DNA of 64,000 nucleotides from assembly GCF_013349995.1 (NCBI RefSeq), contig NZ_JABVXF010000008.1:86513-150512 (forward strand), in the 5' to 3' direction. Position 1 is the stretch's first letter. Every line of letters begins with the position of its first letter. Made by a program: the position numbers and the translations under genes. Origin of the DNA: Pseudoalteromonas sp. 0303. GTDB taxonomy: Bacteria > Pseudomonadota > Gammaproteobacteria > Enterobacterales > Alteromonadaceae. The notes under the pieces were generated by a model that did no database searches, was not told the origin of the DNA, and saw only the letters and a program-made list of their open reading frames with translations. Positions 56,501 to 64,000 of the stretch are shown piece by piece.

Positions 56501-56753
56501 CGTTAATAAAGTATACGAAGGTCGTCCTCATATTCTTGATAGAATTAAAAATGGTGAATACAGCTACATTGTAAACACTACTGAAGGCCGCCAAGCGATT
56601 GAAGATTCGAAGGTGTTACGTCGTGGTGCGTTACAGCATAAGACTAACTACACAACGACTCTGAACGCGGCATTTGCTAACTGTACTGCAAACCAAGCAG
56701 ACGACCGTAGCAAGGTGACGTCAGTTCAGGAACTACATCAGCGAATGAACTAA
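53535..56753 (+). CDS. carB: Carbamoyl-phosphate synthase large subunit
   Basis: Makes carbamoyl phosphate from bicarbonate, ATP and ammonia. The 1072-residue protein shows the duplicated ATP-grasp halves: [22 protein letters not shown] at the start and [21 protein letters not shown] at about residue 560, each followed by its own ATP-binding segments ([22 protein letters not shown]). The C-terminal MGS-like allosteric domain includes [16 protein letters not shown]. Full length (E. coli 1073). Confidence 0.98.
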   Translation: MPKRTDIKSILILGAGPIVIGQACEFDYSGAQACKALREEGFRVILVNSNPATIMTDPEMADATYIEPIHWEVVEKIIEKEKPDAVLPTMGGQTALNCALDLDKHGVLAKHGVELIGATADAIDKAENRERFDEAMKNIGLECPRAEIAHSMEEAHDVLSRIGFPCIIRPSFTMGGTGGGVAYNQEEFDEICERGLDLSPTNELLIDESLIGWKEYEMEVVRDKNDNCIIVCSIENFDPMGVHTGDSITVAPAQTLTDKEYQIMRNASMAVLREIGVETGGSNVQFGVNPVDGRMVIIEMNPRVSRSSALASKATGFPIAKIAAKLAVGYTLDELQNDITGGKTPASFEPSIDYVVTKIPRFNFEKFAGSNDRLTTQMKSVGEVMAIGRNQQESLHKALRGLEVGATGFNPIVALDDPKAKEKIIRELREPGAERIWYVADAMRHGMSVEDVFELTKIDPWYLVQIEDILKDEATISEVGMAGLNAEFLRKLKRKGFADARIAEIAGVSEAEIRKKRHQLDIVPVYKRVDTCAAEFSSDTAYMYSSYDEECEANPSEKDKIMVIGGGPNRIGQGIEFDYCCVHAALALREDGYETIMVNCNPETVSTDYDTSDRLFFEPITLEDVLEIVRVEKPKGVIVQYGGQTPLKLARELEANGVPVIGTSPDAIDRAEDRERFQQLVERLDLLQPENATVTSLEEAIVKSAEIGFPLVVRPSYVLGGRAMEVVYDEDDLRRYMTEAVSASNEAPVLLDHFLDNAIEVDVDAICDGEQVIIGGIMEHIEQAGVHSGDSACSLPAHSLTAEVQDVMRKQVTDMALELGVVGLMNTQFAVKDGKVYLIEVNPRAARTVPFVSKATGIALAKVAARCMAGQSLASQGITKEVIPPYYSVKEVVLPFAKFQGVDPIRGPEMRSTGEVMGVGETFAEAFAKAQLGASNTLPRGGRALLSVRNSDKPRIVELAKTMTELGFELDATGGTAKALEEAGIAVRRVNKVYEGRPHILDRIKNGEYSYIVNTTEGRQAIEDSKVLRRGALQHKTNYTTTLNAAFANCTANQADDRSKVTSVQELHQRMN

Positions 56754-56762
56754 GGAAATGTG

Positions 56763-56787
56763 CCAAGGGCGAGGCAATCGCCCTTGG
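56763..56787 (+). promoter_or_regulatory. Strong hairpin between carB and greA
   Basis: Perfect 10-bp stem CCAAGGGCGA/TCGCCCTTGG with a five-base loop, nine bases after the carB stop and 17 bases before the greA start, without a T run. It may be a processing or pausing element, or a mostly bypassed terminator. Confidence 0.6.
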
Positions 56788-56804
56788 GATTAAGTGAGAA
56801 TAAT

Positions 56805-57281
56805 ATGCAATCAATTCCGATGACAGTTCGTGGTGCAGCATTACTGCGCGAAGAACTTAACGAATTAAAAACAGTTACCCGTCCAAAAATCGTTGCTGAT
56901 ATCGCTGAAGCACGTGAGCACGGTGATTTGAAAGAAAACGCTGAATACCATGCTGCTCGTGAGCAACAAGGTTTCTGCGAAGGCCGTATTCAAGAAATTG
57001 AAGCGAAGCTTTCAAATGTGCAAATCATTGATGTAACTAAAATGCCTAACACAGGTAAAGTTATTTTTGGCACAACGGTTACTATCGTTAATGTTGAAAC
57101 CGATGCTGAAGTAAAATACCGAATCGTAGGCGATGACGAAGCAGATATCAAAAACAATCTGATCTCTGTTAACTCACCAATCGCGCGTGGTTTAATTGGT
57201 AAAGAGGTAGATGATGCCGTTATCATTAAAACGCCAAACGGTGAAGTAGAGTACGAAATCATTGAAGTTGAGTATATTTAG
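56805..57281 (+). CDS. greA: Transcript cleavage factor GreA
   Basis: Rescues backtracked RNA polymerase. The 158-residue protein starts [18 protein letters not shown] and has the coiled-coil domain with the catalytic tip [19 protein letters not shown] (acidic residues of the tip). The C-terminal FKBP-like domain ends [23 protein letters not shown] chose the ATG at 56805, matching E. coli GreA (158), rather than the GTG at 56760, which would translate through a hairpin. The terminator follows. Confidence 0.97.
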   Translation: MQSIPMTVRGAALLREELNELKTVTRPKIVADIAEAREHGDLKENAEYHAAREQQGFCEGRIQEIEAKLSNVQIIDVTKMPNTGKVIFGTTVTIVNVETDAEVKYRIVGDDEADIKNNLISVNSPIARGLIGKEVDDAVIIKTPNGEVEYEIIEVEYI

Positions 57282-57301
57282 TAGCTTAACCAAGCATTGA
57301 G

Positions 57302-57331
57302 AAAAACCGCAGTTCATACTGCGGTTTTTTT
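57302..57331 (+). terminator. Rho-independent terminator of greA
   Basis: ACCGCAG/CTGCGGT stem, loop TTCATA, A run before and seven T after. Confidence 0.93.
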
Positions 57332-57399
57332 ATGCCTGTTTACAGGCGTGGATTTATTCGGTACGTTGGCTACAAGACTGTTGCAATGAAGGAGTAATA

Positions 57400-58443
57400 A
57401 TGGCGAAAATTCAGTATCCTAAACCGCTTGAGCAAGGTGATAAAATAGCCATATGTGCTTTTTCATCAGGTGTTGATAAAGCCTTTCATGAGCGCTTAGA
57501 CATAGTACTTAATGGCTTAACAGCCAAAGGTTTTACTGTTGTTGAAGGTGCCTGTTTACGACAAGAGCATAATAGCGCTAAGCAACGTGCTGATGAGCTA
57601 ATGCAGTATTTAACTGATGATTCAATAGCAGCCATTATGCCGCCATGGGGCGGTGATCTTACCATGGAAATTTTACCTCTTCTGGATTTCAATGCCATAA
57701 GTAAAGCAAGGCCTAAATGGTTGGTTGGCTTTTCAGATATCAGCACGTTTGCATGTGCATTAACAACTCGTTGTGGCTGGGCAACTTTGCACGCTGCAAA
57801 TTTAATGCAAATTCATCCTGACGATCCCGATGTTTATTTAGCAAATATATTCAGTGTCATGTCACTTGAAGAAAAACAGCAACTACATCAAGTCGCGTCG
57901 CCTTTTTATCAGCAAAAGCCTATTGATTATAAAGCTAAGCCTGATGCTCAATTTGACTATACCGCTCCAAGCCAATGGCGATGTATTAACTATAAAGATA
58001 AACGCCAAATTGAAGTGTCTGGACGTTTAATTGGCGGCTGTTTAGATACGTTAGGTCTGTTGTTACCCTCAAATTACTATGCATTGCATGAATTTAAAAA
58101 GCAGTATGCGCCTGAGGGGTTAATTTTATACCTAGAAAATGCAGAGCTTAGTCCGATGGCCCTTGCACGTTGTTTGTTATCGTTAAAGTTGAATGATGTT
58201 TTTACTGATGTAAATGCGGTGGTATTTGGCCGCAGCCCTGCAATTAATAACGACTGCTACTTTGATGAATACCAAGCAATAGAGCTCGCATTTAAAGGTA
58301 ATTTATTCCCAGTTATCGTTGATGCCGACATTGGCCACGTAGCCCCAAATTTAGCACTAATAAATGGAGCTGTTGCCATAATAACAGCAGATTTGTGTGA
58401 AGGTATGGCGAGTAATGTGGTTGTGAAGACTGATCTAAAATAA
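57400..58443 (+). CDS. S66-family serine carboxypeptidase (LdcA/MccF-like)
   Basis: A 347-residue peptidase of family S66, whose members cut the L,D-bond of murein tetrapeptides (LdcA) or inactivate microcin C (MccF). Visible features are GDKIAICAFSSGV at the N-terminus, MPPWGGDLTMEILPLLDF, the nucleophile region WLVGFSDISTF, the Glu in YLENAELSP, and the His in DIGHVAPN. The WGGD motif, in place of a GGYG-type sequence, is closer to MccF-like proteins than to LdcA. The length is also nearer MccF (344). The natural substrate is uncertain. Confidence 0.85.
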   Translation: MAKIQYPKPLEQGDKIAICAFSSGVDKAFHERLDIVLNGLTAKGFTVVEGACLRQEHNSAKQRADELMQYLTDDSIAAIMPPWGGDLTMEILPLLDFNAISKARPKWLVGFSDISTFACALTTRCGWATLHAANLMQIHPDDPDVYLANIFSVMSLEEKQQLHQVASPFYQQKPIDYKAKPDAQFDYTAPSQWRCINYKDKRQIEVSGRLIGGCLDTLGLLLPSNYYALHEFKKQYAPEGLILYLENAELSPMALARCLLSLKLNDVFTDVNAVVFGRSPAINNDCYFDEYQAIELAFKGNLFPVIVDADIGHVAPNLALINGAVAIITADLCEGMASNVVVKTDLK

Positions 58444-58445
58444 CA

Positions 58446-58470
58446 ATTATGCAGGCCAAGCCTGCATAAT
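58446..58470. terminator. Bidirectional hairpin between the S66 peptidase and nfsB
   Basis: Perfect 11-bp stem ATTATGCAGGC/GCCTGCATAAT with a CAA loop between convergent genes; only a weak T run (CTTTA). Confidence 0.65.
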
Positions 58471-58479
58471 CTTTAGGCT

Positions 58480-59136
58480 TTAAACTACAGTAATCACCGC
58501 ATCTTTATCTAAGCGCGATTTTGGTAATGCAGCATTATAATCTTGCTCTGGCTCGTGATAACCAATAGCGAGTGCCACTTCACATACATAACCATCTAAC
58601 TCATCAGCGAATAGCTCACCGAGTAAGTCTTTATCGACACCCTCCATCGGTGTTGAATCTAAACCTAAACGAGCCACTGTATGCATGGTATTACCTAATG
58701 CAATGTAGGTTTGAGCTTTAGTCCAAGCGGCGTTAACACCTTGCTCATCTGTATTTAAATCAACAAAGGCGAAGGCACCAAAAGCCTGCTCTTTGTTTTC
58801 AGCTTTTGTCCGGCCATTAGCAATATCGGCATCAATTACTTTTTCATAATCAGCACGTTTATAGCTTGGGTTATAAGCAAATAAAATGGTGTGTGATGCC
58901 GCTTTTGCATGAACTTGGTTAAATTGAAACTTATTTGCAAAACTATCATGCAGACGCTGTTTACCTTGCTCTGATTCAATTACCACAAATTTCCATGGTT
59001 GAGAATTAATAGACGATGGCGACAGGCGTAATGCTTCTATAATTACAGCTAAGTCTGCTTGGCTAATTTGTTTTGAAGCGTCGTAACGTTTACTTGTATA
59101 ACGGCGTTGTAAGTCAGAAATGATTGGGTGTGTCAT
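58480..59136 (-). CDS. nfsB: Oxygen-insensitive NAD(P)H nitroreductase (NfsB-like)
   Basis: FMN enzyme that reduces nitro compounds, quinones and possibly dihydropteridines. The 218-residue protein aligns with E. coli NfsB (217) throughout. It has RRYTSKRYDASKQISQ, the FMN-binding LSPSSINSQPWKFVV, a central TYIALGNTMHTVARLGLDSTPMEG and the C-terminal DYNAALPKSRL. The ATG at 59136 has a CGGGAG site; an in-frame TTG at 59160 lies too far upstream. It is divergent from a LysR regulator, which probably controls it. Confidence 0.93.
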   Translation of the reverse strand: MTHPIISDLQRRYTSKRYDASKQISQADLAVIIEALRLSPSSINSQPWKFVVIESEQGKQRLHDSFANKFQFNQVHAKAASHTILFAYNPSYKRADYEKVIDADIANGRTKAENKEQAFGAFAFVDLNTDEQGVNAAWTKAQTYIALGNTMHTVARLGLDSTPMEGVDKDLLGELFADELDGYVCEVALAIGYHEPEQDYNAALPKSRLDKDAVITVV

Positions 59137-59185
59137 GATTTGCTCCCGCATGTATAACAATTAGGTGCAGTTTACGCCTTGCATA

Positions 59186-59198
59186 CTTTACGATAAAG
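59186..59198. promoter_or_regulatory. LysR-box candidate between nfsB and the LysR gene
   Basis: CTTTA-CGA-TAAAG palindrome in the 102-base divergent region, suited to a LysR-type activator bound to both promoters. Confidence 0.5.
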
Positions 59199-59238
59199 CG
59201 CATAATCGAATAAACATTATCAAAAATTTTTAGTTAAT

Positions 59239-60177
59239 ATGTTGGTTGAAGATCTCAAATTAATCCTCAAGGTTGCTGAGTTTCGTAGCATTACAACCGC
59301 AGCAGCCAAATTAGACATGCGAGCCGCTACCGCCAGCGCTGCAATTAAACGTGTTGAAGCAGCGCTGGGTGCTGAGTTATTTGTTCGTACAACTCGTCAT
59401 TTGCGCTTATCTGCGGCTGGGGAGCGCTTTTTACCTCAGTGTCAGCAAGCCGTGCTCATGCTTGAGCAAGCCACACTTGCGTTAAAAGGTGAGCATGATG
59501 AAATTGAAGGGGAGCTCAGGGTTGCACTATCTTCAGACTTTGGCCGCAACATCATTATCCCATGGTTAGATGAGTTACTTGATGAGTATCCAAAGCTGAG
59601 TATGCGCCCGCATATTAGCGATAGTAATGTCGACTTTTACCGAGACTCCGTTGATTTTGCACTTAGGTATGGCTCGCCATCTGACTCAAATTTATATGGC
59701 TTTAAAATTTGTAATGTTCCGCGGCTGTTATGTGCAACCCCAGAGTACATTGCCGAACATGGCGCGCCGACACATCCAGATGAATTAAATCAGCATCAAG
59801 GTCTATTTTATCAACTACAAGATATCATCAATAATGTTTGGGAATTTACCGATGGAACAGAGCGTTTTAAAGTGAAAATGCAAGGCCGTCGAGCATCTAA
59901 TGATGGAGATTTGGTAAGGCGTTGGTGTGTGGCTGGTAAAGGCCTAGCGGTTAAATCATGTATTGATATCAGTGATGATTTACTAAGTGGGCGGGTAGTG
60001 CCAGTGATGCAAAATTATCCTCACTTATGTGCAGAGCTTTGGCTAATATGCCCAAGTCGACAGTCCATTACACCCGCGGTTCGCCTAGTGCGTGATATAT
60101 GCCGAGCAAAAACCAAGGCAATCCTCAATCAACTGATTGAAAAAGGCATATTAGATAAGCGGGTACTCGATAACTAA
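59239..60177 (+). CDS. LysR-family transcriptional regulator
   Basis: A 312-residue regulator with the N-terminal winged helix (LKLILKVAEFRSITTAAAKLDMRAATASAAIKRVEAALGAELFVRTTRHLRLS pattern, residues 5-60) and a type 2 periplasmic-binding-like effector domain (about 92-300). It belongs to the large group of regulators divergent from oxidoreductase genes. The likely target is nfsB, 102 bases away on the other strand; the inducer is unknown. The gene is followed by the ribB riboswitch region. Confidence 0.9.
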   Translation: MLVEDLKLILKVAEFRSITTAAAKLDMRAATASAAIKRVEAALGAELFVRTTRHLRLSAAGERFLPQCQQAVLMLEQATLALKGEHDEIEGELRVALSSDFGRNIIIPWLDELLDEYPKLSMRPHISDSNVDFYRDSVDFALRYGSPSDSNLYGFKICNVPRLLCATPEYIAEHGAPTHPDELNQHQGLFYQLQDIINNVWEFTDGTERFKVKMQGRRASNDGDLVRRWCVAGKGLAVKSCIDISDDLLSGRVVPVMQNYPHLCAELWLICPSRQSITPAVRLVRDICRAKTKAILNQLIEKGILDKRVLDN

Positions 60178-60227
60178 TTACTTTAGGTATAGAATAGCTT
60201 GGCTTATTCATCTTATTGATTAAGCAA

Positions 60228-60630
60228 CATTCTCAGGGCGGGGTGAAATTCCCCACCGGCGGTATACTTTAAATTTAAGTGAGCCCGCGAGCGCTTTAAC
60301 TTTGGTTAAAGGTCAGCAGATCTGGTGAGAGGCCAGAGCCGAGGTCTTATACCCAAACCACCTCAATATTCGAGGTTCAGTTGGAATTAAAAGCGATTTA
60401 GGCAAGGCATTGATTGCAAAGAATGGCTATTCCCTTGTTAAAATCAATAACGCTGAATAAATCGCTTTTAAACCAACCCGAAGGGCGCTTCTCAGGAACT
60501 TACTCTCTGTGTTGTTACTTTTTAAAAGGGAGTGCCATTTCTACAAAATAACGCCTTGATATTAAGCCCCTGAGAAATGCTGAATTCTGAATATTGAGGT
60601 AGTTTGGGTATATTTGGATGAAAGAGAACA
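60228..60630 (+). ncRNA. FMN riboswitch (RFN element) of ribB, interrupted by an inverted-repeat element
   Basis: The conserved RFN core is plain: TTCTCAGGGCGGGGTGAAA, TTCCCCACCGGCGGTA, AGCCCGCGAGCG, GGTCAGCAGATCTGGTGAGA and CCAGAGCCGA, ending about 60347. The 3' part that should follow at once (TTTGGATGAAAGAGAA) occurs only at 60613-60628. P1 can still pair (TTCTC 60230-60234 with GAGAA 60624-60628), so both ends of the aptamer survive around a 265-bp insertion placed in the P6 region. The aptamer normally senses FMN and lowers ribB expression. The region 60631-60733 includes a U-rich stretch (GGTCTTTTTTGC, 60671-60682) that may form a weak terminator. Confidence 0.9.
60348..60612. mobile_element. 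MITE-like inverted-repeat element inside the FMN riboswitch
   Basis: A 265-bp non-coding element with 24-bp terminal inverted repeats (60348-60371 and 60589-60612; 23 of 24 match), beginning TATACCCAAACC and ending GTTTGGGTATA. TATA at each end may include a target duplication. Inside are further stems: AAAAGCGATTTA (60389-60400) with its complement at 60458-60469 plus GTTGG/CCAAC, ATTGATT/AATCAAT within that loop, and TTCTCAGG (60489-60496) with CCTGAGAA (60569-60576). There is no reading frame of note. It fits a miniature inverted-repeat transposable element moved by a transposase encoded elsewhere. Confidence 0.8.
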
Positions 60631-60733
60631 TAGTTTATCTATAAAATAGTAATTGGCTGCCTGTGGGTGGTCTTTTTTGCTGTGCCTTTCAATGTCCTGA
60701 ATCTTTTCATATTTAATTTAATAGGTATTAAAA

Positions 60734-61393
60734 ATGATGATTCAGTCTTCTTTACTCAGCCAATTTGGCGAACCACTTGAACGCGTTGAACGTGCGATTG
60801 CTGCTTTGCAGCAAGGTGAAGGCGTACTTGTGGTAGATGACGAAAACCGTGAAAACGAAGGTGATTTTGTGTACTCAGCACAGCACCTGACCACAGAGCA
60901 AATGGCCATGATGATCCGTGAAGGTAGCGGTATTGTGTGTCTTTGCATGGGCGATGAGCGTGTTAAACAGCTTGATTTACCACAAATGGTTGAGCATAAC
61001 ACCAGTCAGAACAAAACAGCGTATACAGTGACCATTGAAGCTAAAACGGGCGTGACAACTGGCGTTTCAGCGGCTGATCGTGTAACCACCATTAAAGCGG
61101 CAACAGCTGACAATGCAAAGCCTGAAGACTTATCTCGTCCAGGACATGTGTTTGGACTGCGAGCACAAACCGGTGGGGTATTAGTGCGCCGTGGCCATAC
61201 CGAGGCATCGGTTGATTTAATGCAGTTAGCGGGTTTAACACCGTTTGGTGTTATTTGCGAATTAACGAATCCAGATGGTTCAATGGCTCGCTTGCCTGAA
61301 GTTAGCAAGTTTGCCAGTGAGCACAATATGCCCGTTGTATCGATTGAAGATTTAGTTGCTTATATCCAAGCAACGCAAAAACAAGCATGTTAA
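60734..61393 (+). CDS. ribB: 3,4-dihydroxy-2-butanone 4-phosphate synthase
   Basis: Makes the four-carbon precursor of riboflavin from ribulose 5-phosphate. The 219-residue protein has the RibB motifs [20 protein letters not shown] (acidic metal-binding residues), [50 protein letters not shown] and [11 protein letters not shown]. It is a stand-alone RibB without a GTP cyclohydrolase II domain, as in E. coli (217 residues). The long leader with the interrupted FMN riboswitch lies upstream. Two ATG codons in tandem begin the gene. Confidence 0.97.
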   Translation: MMIQSSLLSQFGEPLERVERAIAALQQGEGVLVVDDENRENEGDFVYSAQHLTTEQMAMMIREGSGIVCLCMGDERVKQLDLPQMVEHNTSQNKTAYTVTIEAKTGVTTGVSAADRVTTIKAATADNAKPEDLSRPGHVFGLRAQTGGVLVRRGHTEASVDLMQLAGLTPFGVICELTNPDGSMARLPEVSKFASEHNMPVVSIEDLVAYIQATQKQAC

Positions 61394-61426
61394 AAGCTTT
61401 AAGCTATAAGCTGTAAGTAAAAAGTG

Positions 61427-61451
61427 AGGCCACTCTTGTGGCCTTTATTTA
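61427..61451 (+). terminator. Rho-independent terminator of ribB
   Basis: AGGCCAC/GTGGCCT stem, loop TCTT, followed by TTTATTTATT; it reaches the stop of the convergent serine hydrolase gene. The short stretch before it (61392-61416) has imperfect AAGCTTTAAGCTATAAGCTGTAAG-like repeats. Confidence 0.85.
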
Positions 61452-62891
61452 TTGTAATTTCTCAATCGCTTGTTTAGCACTTTCACTGTCAGGATTAAGT
61501 TTTAGCGCACTTTTGTAACTTGCTAATGCTTTTTGTTTATCACCAGCTGCTAAATATGCTTCACCTAAACTGTCAAACGTATTTGCTGATTCTGGATAAG
61601 ATTGATTATTGAGTTCAAACACCGTGATTGCGGCGTCTAGCTCATCCATCTGCATTAATTCATAGCCAAAGTAGTTTAGCGACCTTTCTCTAGGCGTATT
61701 ACCCTCACTCACCATTTGCTGATAGCTATTCTTCAGTCCTGCAATACCTTCACGTTTAAATGCGTTATAAAGTTTACTATCTACATGCTCTGTCGCTTTT
61801 TCGTAGGGTTTGCCATAGTAGATTGCAAGTAAGCCATTAGTCATGGGTGTGAGTGGCGCACCACCGGTGTTATTTAAAATGACAACCAGTAATTTGTCTT
61901 CGATTATTCTACTTATAAACGCATTAAAACCATTGATGCCACCGCCATGTTGAATACGGGTTAGCGGTTTTCCGTAGGTGCTTTTATCAAGGTTTGTAAC
62001 TTCCCAACCAAGTGCATAATTTCTTTGCTCAGAAATTTGATACATCTGTTTTTTATATTCGTTGTTCAATAACTTACCTGTGTAGAGAGCTTGATCCCAT
62101 TTTAGTAAATCTCGTGCTGTTGAATACATTGACCCAGCAGCATACGGGATAGACATATCTAAATAATCAGTATTGCTATAACCTGCTAGGCCATTGTCGT
62201 AACCCGATACGCGAAATTTAATGATTTTATTGTGAGAATCATAGCCTGTACTCTTCATATCGAGTGGATCTAAAATATTCTTCTGCAATACGTCTTGATA
62301 TTTTTGACCTGTTACCTTTTCGATTACCGCACCCAAAATAAAATAGCCAGAATTGCTATAACGAAATTCAGTGCCAGGCTCGAACACTAGATCATCACTA
62401 CATAATAAGCGAATAAATTCATCAACACTGTAAGGGTTTCGGCTGTACTCATCACGAAAAGATTTTGCCTGAGTATAATTTCCAAGACCAGAGGTGTGAT
62501 TAAGTATTTGGCGAAGGGTAATTTTAGTGGCTATATCTTTTCTGTAATCAGGGAGGTATGTTGCAAGGTGATCATCGAGTTTAAGTTTTCCATCTTGTGC
62601 CAATTGCAGAATTAACATGGCGGTAAATTGTTTGGTAATTGAACCAATTCTAAATTTACTTTTATTACTATGTCTTATATCCCATTCAAAGTTGGCATAG
62701 CCAAAGCTTTGTTCAAACAGTACGTTTCCATCCTTAGCAACTAATACATTGCCATTAAACTGCTTAAAGTTATGAAAGCCACTAATAAAGTCAGCCATCT
62801 CTGCTTGCATGTTTTGGCTATGTGCGAGGCTTGAAATTACGACTAAATAAAAAACTACAAGCAACCTTAGTTTATTAAAGAATATGTTCAT
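61449..62891 (-). CDS. Exported beta-lactamase-family serine hydrolase with C-terminal TPR
   Basis: A 480-residue protein. It has a signal peptide (LLVVFYLVVISSLAHS) and a class C beta-lactamase/DD-peptidase fold with the nucleophile motif SITK (Ser84, Lys87). The YSNSGYFILG motif (Tyr-x-Asn) follows, and HGGGINGF supplies the third conserved segment. The last 80 or so residues form tetratricopeptide repeats (SLGEAYLAAGDKQKALASYKSAL). Such proteins are esterases or peptidases of unknown target rather than true beta-lactamases. It lies 22 bases after an alpha/beta-hydrolase lipoprotein gene, probably in one transcript. Confidence 0.88.
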   Translation of the reverse strand: MNIFFNKLRLLVVFYLVVISSLAHSQNMQAEMADFISGFHNFKQFNGNVLVAKDGNVLFEQSFGYANFEWDIRHSNKSKFRIGSITKQFTAMLILQLAQDGKLKLDDHLATYLPDYRKDIATKITLRQILNHTSGLGNYTQAKSFRDEYSRNPYSVDEFIRLLCSDDLVFEPGTEFRYSNSGYFILGAVIEKVTGQKYQDVLQKNILDPLDMKSTGYDSHNKIIKFRVSGYDNGLAGYSNTDYLDMSIPYAAGSMYSTARDLLKWDQALYTGKLLNNEYKKQMYQISEQRNYALGWEVTNLDKSTYGKPLTRIQHGGGINGFNAFISRIIEDKLLVVILNNTGGAPLTPMTNGLLAIYYGKPYEKATEHVDSKLYNAFKREGIAGLKNSYQQMVSEGNTPRERSLNYFGYELMQMDELDAAITVFELNNQSYPESANTFDSLGEAYLAAGDKQKALASYKSALKLNPDSESAKQAIEKLQ

Positions 62892-62913
62892 TGCTGTCCT
62901 TGTTATTTGTTGG

Positions 62914-63867
62914 TTACATTAATCGATGTAAAACCTCATTGCGCATGGCTTGATTAATAAGGCTTACCATTCTGGTGTGGTTCAAATTACTGTAATGCAC
63001 TATGGATACACTCTTATTTTGAAGTGCTTGCCAATAACTAGCGGGGCTTATTGGGTCTGCGTTACTAACATAGAGTGTGGTTCTATTAGCTGATTGTTTG
63101 CCGTTCAGTAGGGCGATTAAATCAAGCTGTGTTTCATCAATACCACTGTTTTGAATTACATTTTTTGCTGCATTTTTAAAATCATTATCCTTGACAAAGT
63201 AGCTTAAGGTTGGGTGATAACTTTTAGCTACGGACATTAATGCGGTGTCAAAGTGCATCATTGGTGCAACCATTATCTGTTGCTTTACATTAGACATCTG
63301 CTTTGCAAATTGCATAGCAGCAATACTGCCCATTGAATAACTTAAAATATCAATTTGTTGGTATTGGTTGTTATTTAAATAATGTTGTAATACATCTAGA
63401 CTATTTAGACCAAACTTGAATTCATTATACTGATTGCTCGCAGGCATGAGGATGACATCTTTGCCGGTAAAATGGCTAAGCCAACGGGCTTGAAAGCTGT
63501 AACCCATGCTATTTACACCGTAACCAGGGAATAGCACAATTACATTTGAGGAGTTTGAGGTTGCTTGATTACTCAAATCCAGTTCAGATTTAAACTCTTC
63601 CCTTTTATTGTTACTCTTTAAAACTAAACTTAAATTGAGATTGCCCACTTCCAAAAAATGCTTATTTAAGTCGCTTTGTGAAAATAATCGAAAATCTAGG
63701 CATTGCAAATCGTTGATACAAGAGTGTGTTGGGGCTCCGGAAAATATGACCATGTTTTCCATACCGTCAAATGATACTTCTTGTGCCGGTTGAGTGATTT
63801 GATAAGCAATAAAACTTTGACAACCACTGAGGACTGAAATATAAAAAATGCAGAGGATAAAGCGCAT
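62914..63867 (-). CDS. Alpha/beta-hydrolase-like lipoprotein
   Basis: A 317-residue protein from the ATG at 63867, which has an AAGGGA site and begins directly with a lipoprotein signal (RFILCIFYISVLSGC, lipobox LSGC). A longer frame from 63906 has no site. The fold shows VIVLFPGYGVNSMGYSFQARWL (oxyanion region) and the nucleophile elbow SYSMGS, with Ser in place of the usual first Gly. A late Asp (YVSNADPISP) and His (NLNHTRMV) complete a triad. Probably an outer-membrane-bound esterase or lipase-like enzyme. It is upstream of the serine hydrolase in the same direction. Confidence 0.8.
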   Translation of the reverse strand: MRFILCIFYISVLSGCQSFIAYQITQPAQEVSFDGMENMVIFSGAPTHSCINDLQCLDFRLFSQSDLNKHFLEVGNLNLSLVLKSNNKREEFKSELDLSNQATSNSSNVIVLFPGYGVNSMGYSFQARWLSHFTGKDVILMPASNQYNEFKFGLNSLDVLQHYLNNNQYQQIDILSYSMGSIAAMQFAKQMSNVKQQIMVAPMMHFDTALMSVAKSYHPTLSYFVKDNDFKNAAKNVIQNSGIDETQLDLIALLNGKQSANRTTLYVSNADPISPASYWQALQNKSVSIVHYSNLNHTRMVSLINQAMRNEVLHRLM

Positions 63868-63925
63868 AATTCCCTTTGTTGTTATTGTAGTATTTCCATT
63901 AATCACAACAACTTACCAATCACGG

Positions 63926-64000
63926 CTAGCGCATTTTAATCCCAGATTCTAACAGGGTTGAGCGATAATCATCGTCTAGCCCTGCCATTTTCTTTTTTCT
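63926..64000 (-). CDS. C-terminal end of an unidentified gene, cut by the right edge
   Basis: On the minus strand a frame is open from the window edge to a TAG at 63926-63928. It reads ...KKKMAGLDDDYRSTLLESG followed by IKMR and stop, 24 residues in all. The charged, helical look and the position upstream of the hydrolase lipoprotein suggest the end of a real gene, but too little is present to name it. Confidence 0.45.
   Translation of the reverse strand, partial: RKKKMAGLDDDYRSTLLESGIKMR

Noticed and set aside
56760..56804. GTG start for greA at 56760
   Set aside because: It would translate through the intergenic hairpin and add 15 residues not found in GreA; the ATG at 56805 gives the normal length.
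61392..61416. AAGCT-type short repeats after ribB as a CRISPR or regulatory array
   Set aside because: Only three imperfect units with no spacers; simple-sequence slippage is enough to explain them.

Overview
The window looks like a stretch of core chromosome from a marine gammaproteobacterium of the order Alteromonadales, most likely Pseudoalteromonas. The reasons are the TtpC-ExbB2-ExbD2-TonB2-TPR cluster, the apt-dnaX-ybaB-recR-htpG-adk order, the PrkA/YeaH/SpoVR block, dapB followed by carAB and greA, and moderately AT-rich DNA. There are about 56 protein genes plus two very short ones that are easily missed. I saw no tRNA, rRNA, CRISPR array, prophage or transposase gene.

Layout. 1-3.9 kb: TonB2 energy-transduction operon, cut by the left edge. 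3.9-6.3 kb: a DUF885-like lipoprotein, a DksA/TraR-type zinc-finger protein and dusC. 6.5-8.7 kb: a copper-binding RiPP cluster of the HvfABC type (Cys-repeat precursor, DUF692 multinuclear iron oxygenase, DUF2063 partner). 9-16 kb: apt, dnaX (with a programmed frameshift site), ybaB, recR, htpG (sigma-32 promoter) and adk. 16-25 kb: periplasmic tpx, a CheC-like response regulator with a diguanylate cyclase, and a stress block of prkA, yeaH, spoVR and a Usp protein; then sodB and grxD. 26-33 kb: an ABC efflux operon (adaptor, ATPase, two MacB-like permeases) with its own NtrC-type regulator and kinase, headed by a 30-residue membrane peptide and a likely sigma-54 promoter with palindromic enhancer sites. 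33.9-39.8 kb: gltBD. 39.8-46 kb: small envelope proteins, recN (LexA boxes), nadK, an HrcA-like repressor and grpE. 46-51 kb: MFS exporter, M48 lipoprotein peptidase, Tsx-like porin and NhaC antiporter. 51-58 kb: dapB, carAB (leader terminator, TTG start), greA and an S66 peptidase. 58-64 kb: nfsB/LysR pair, ribB under an FMN riboswitch, and two secreted hydrolases.

The two most notable items are these. First, the FMN riboswitch at 60228-60630 has a 265-bp inverted-repeat element (MITE-like) sitting inside the aptamer, between the conserved core and the 3' strand that closes P1. Second, the HvfABC-like metallophore cluster has a precursor with seven 17-residue repeats, and one Cys of the array has been changed to Phe. 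A third is the sigma-54 circuit around the ABC exporter, where the enhancer palindromes, the promoter, a tiny leader peptide and the cognate two-component system can all be read from one 8-kb block.

All assignments rest on reading the sequence and on memory of protein families. No database search was run.
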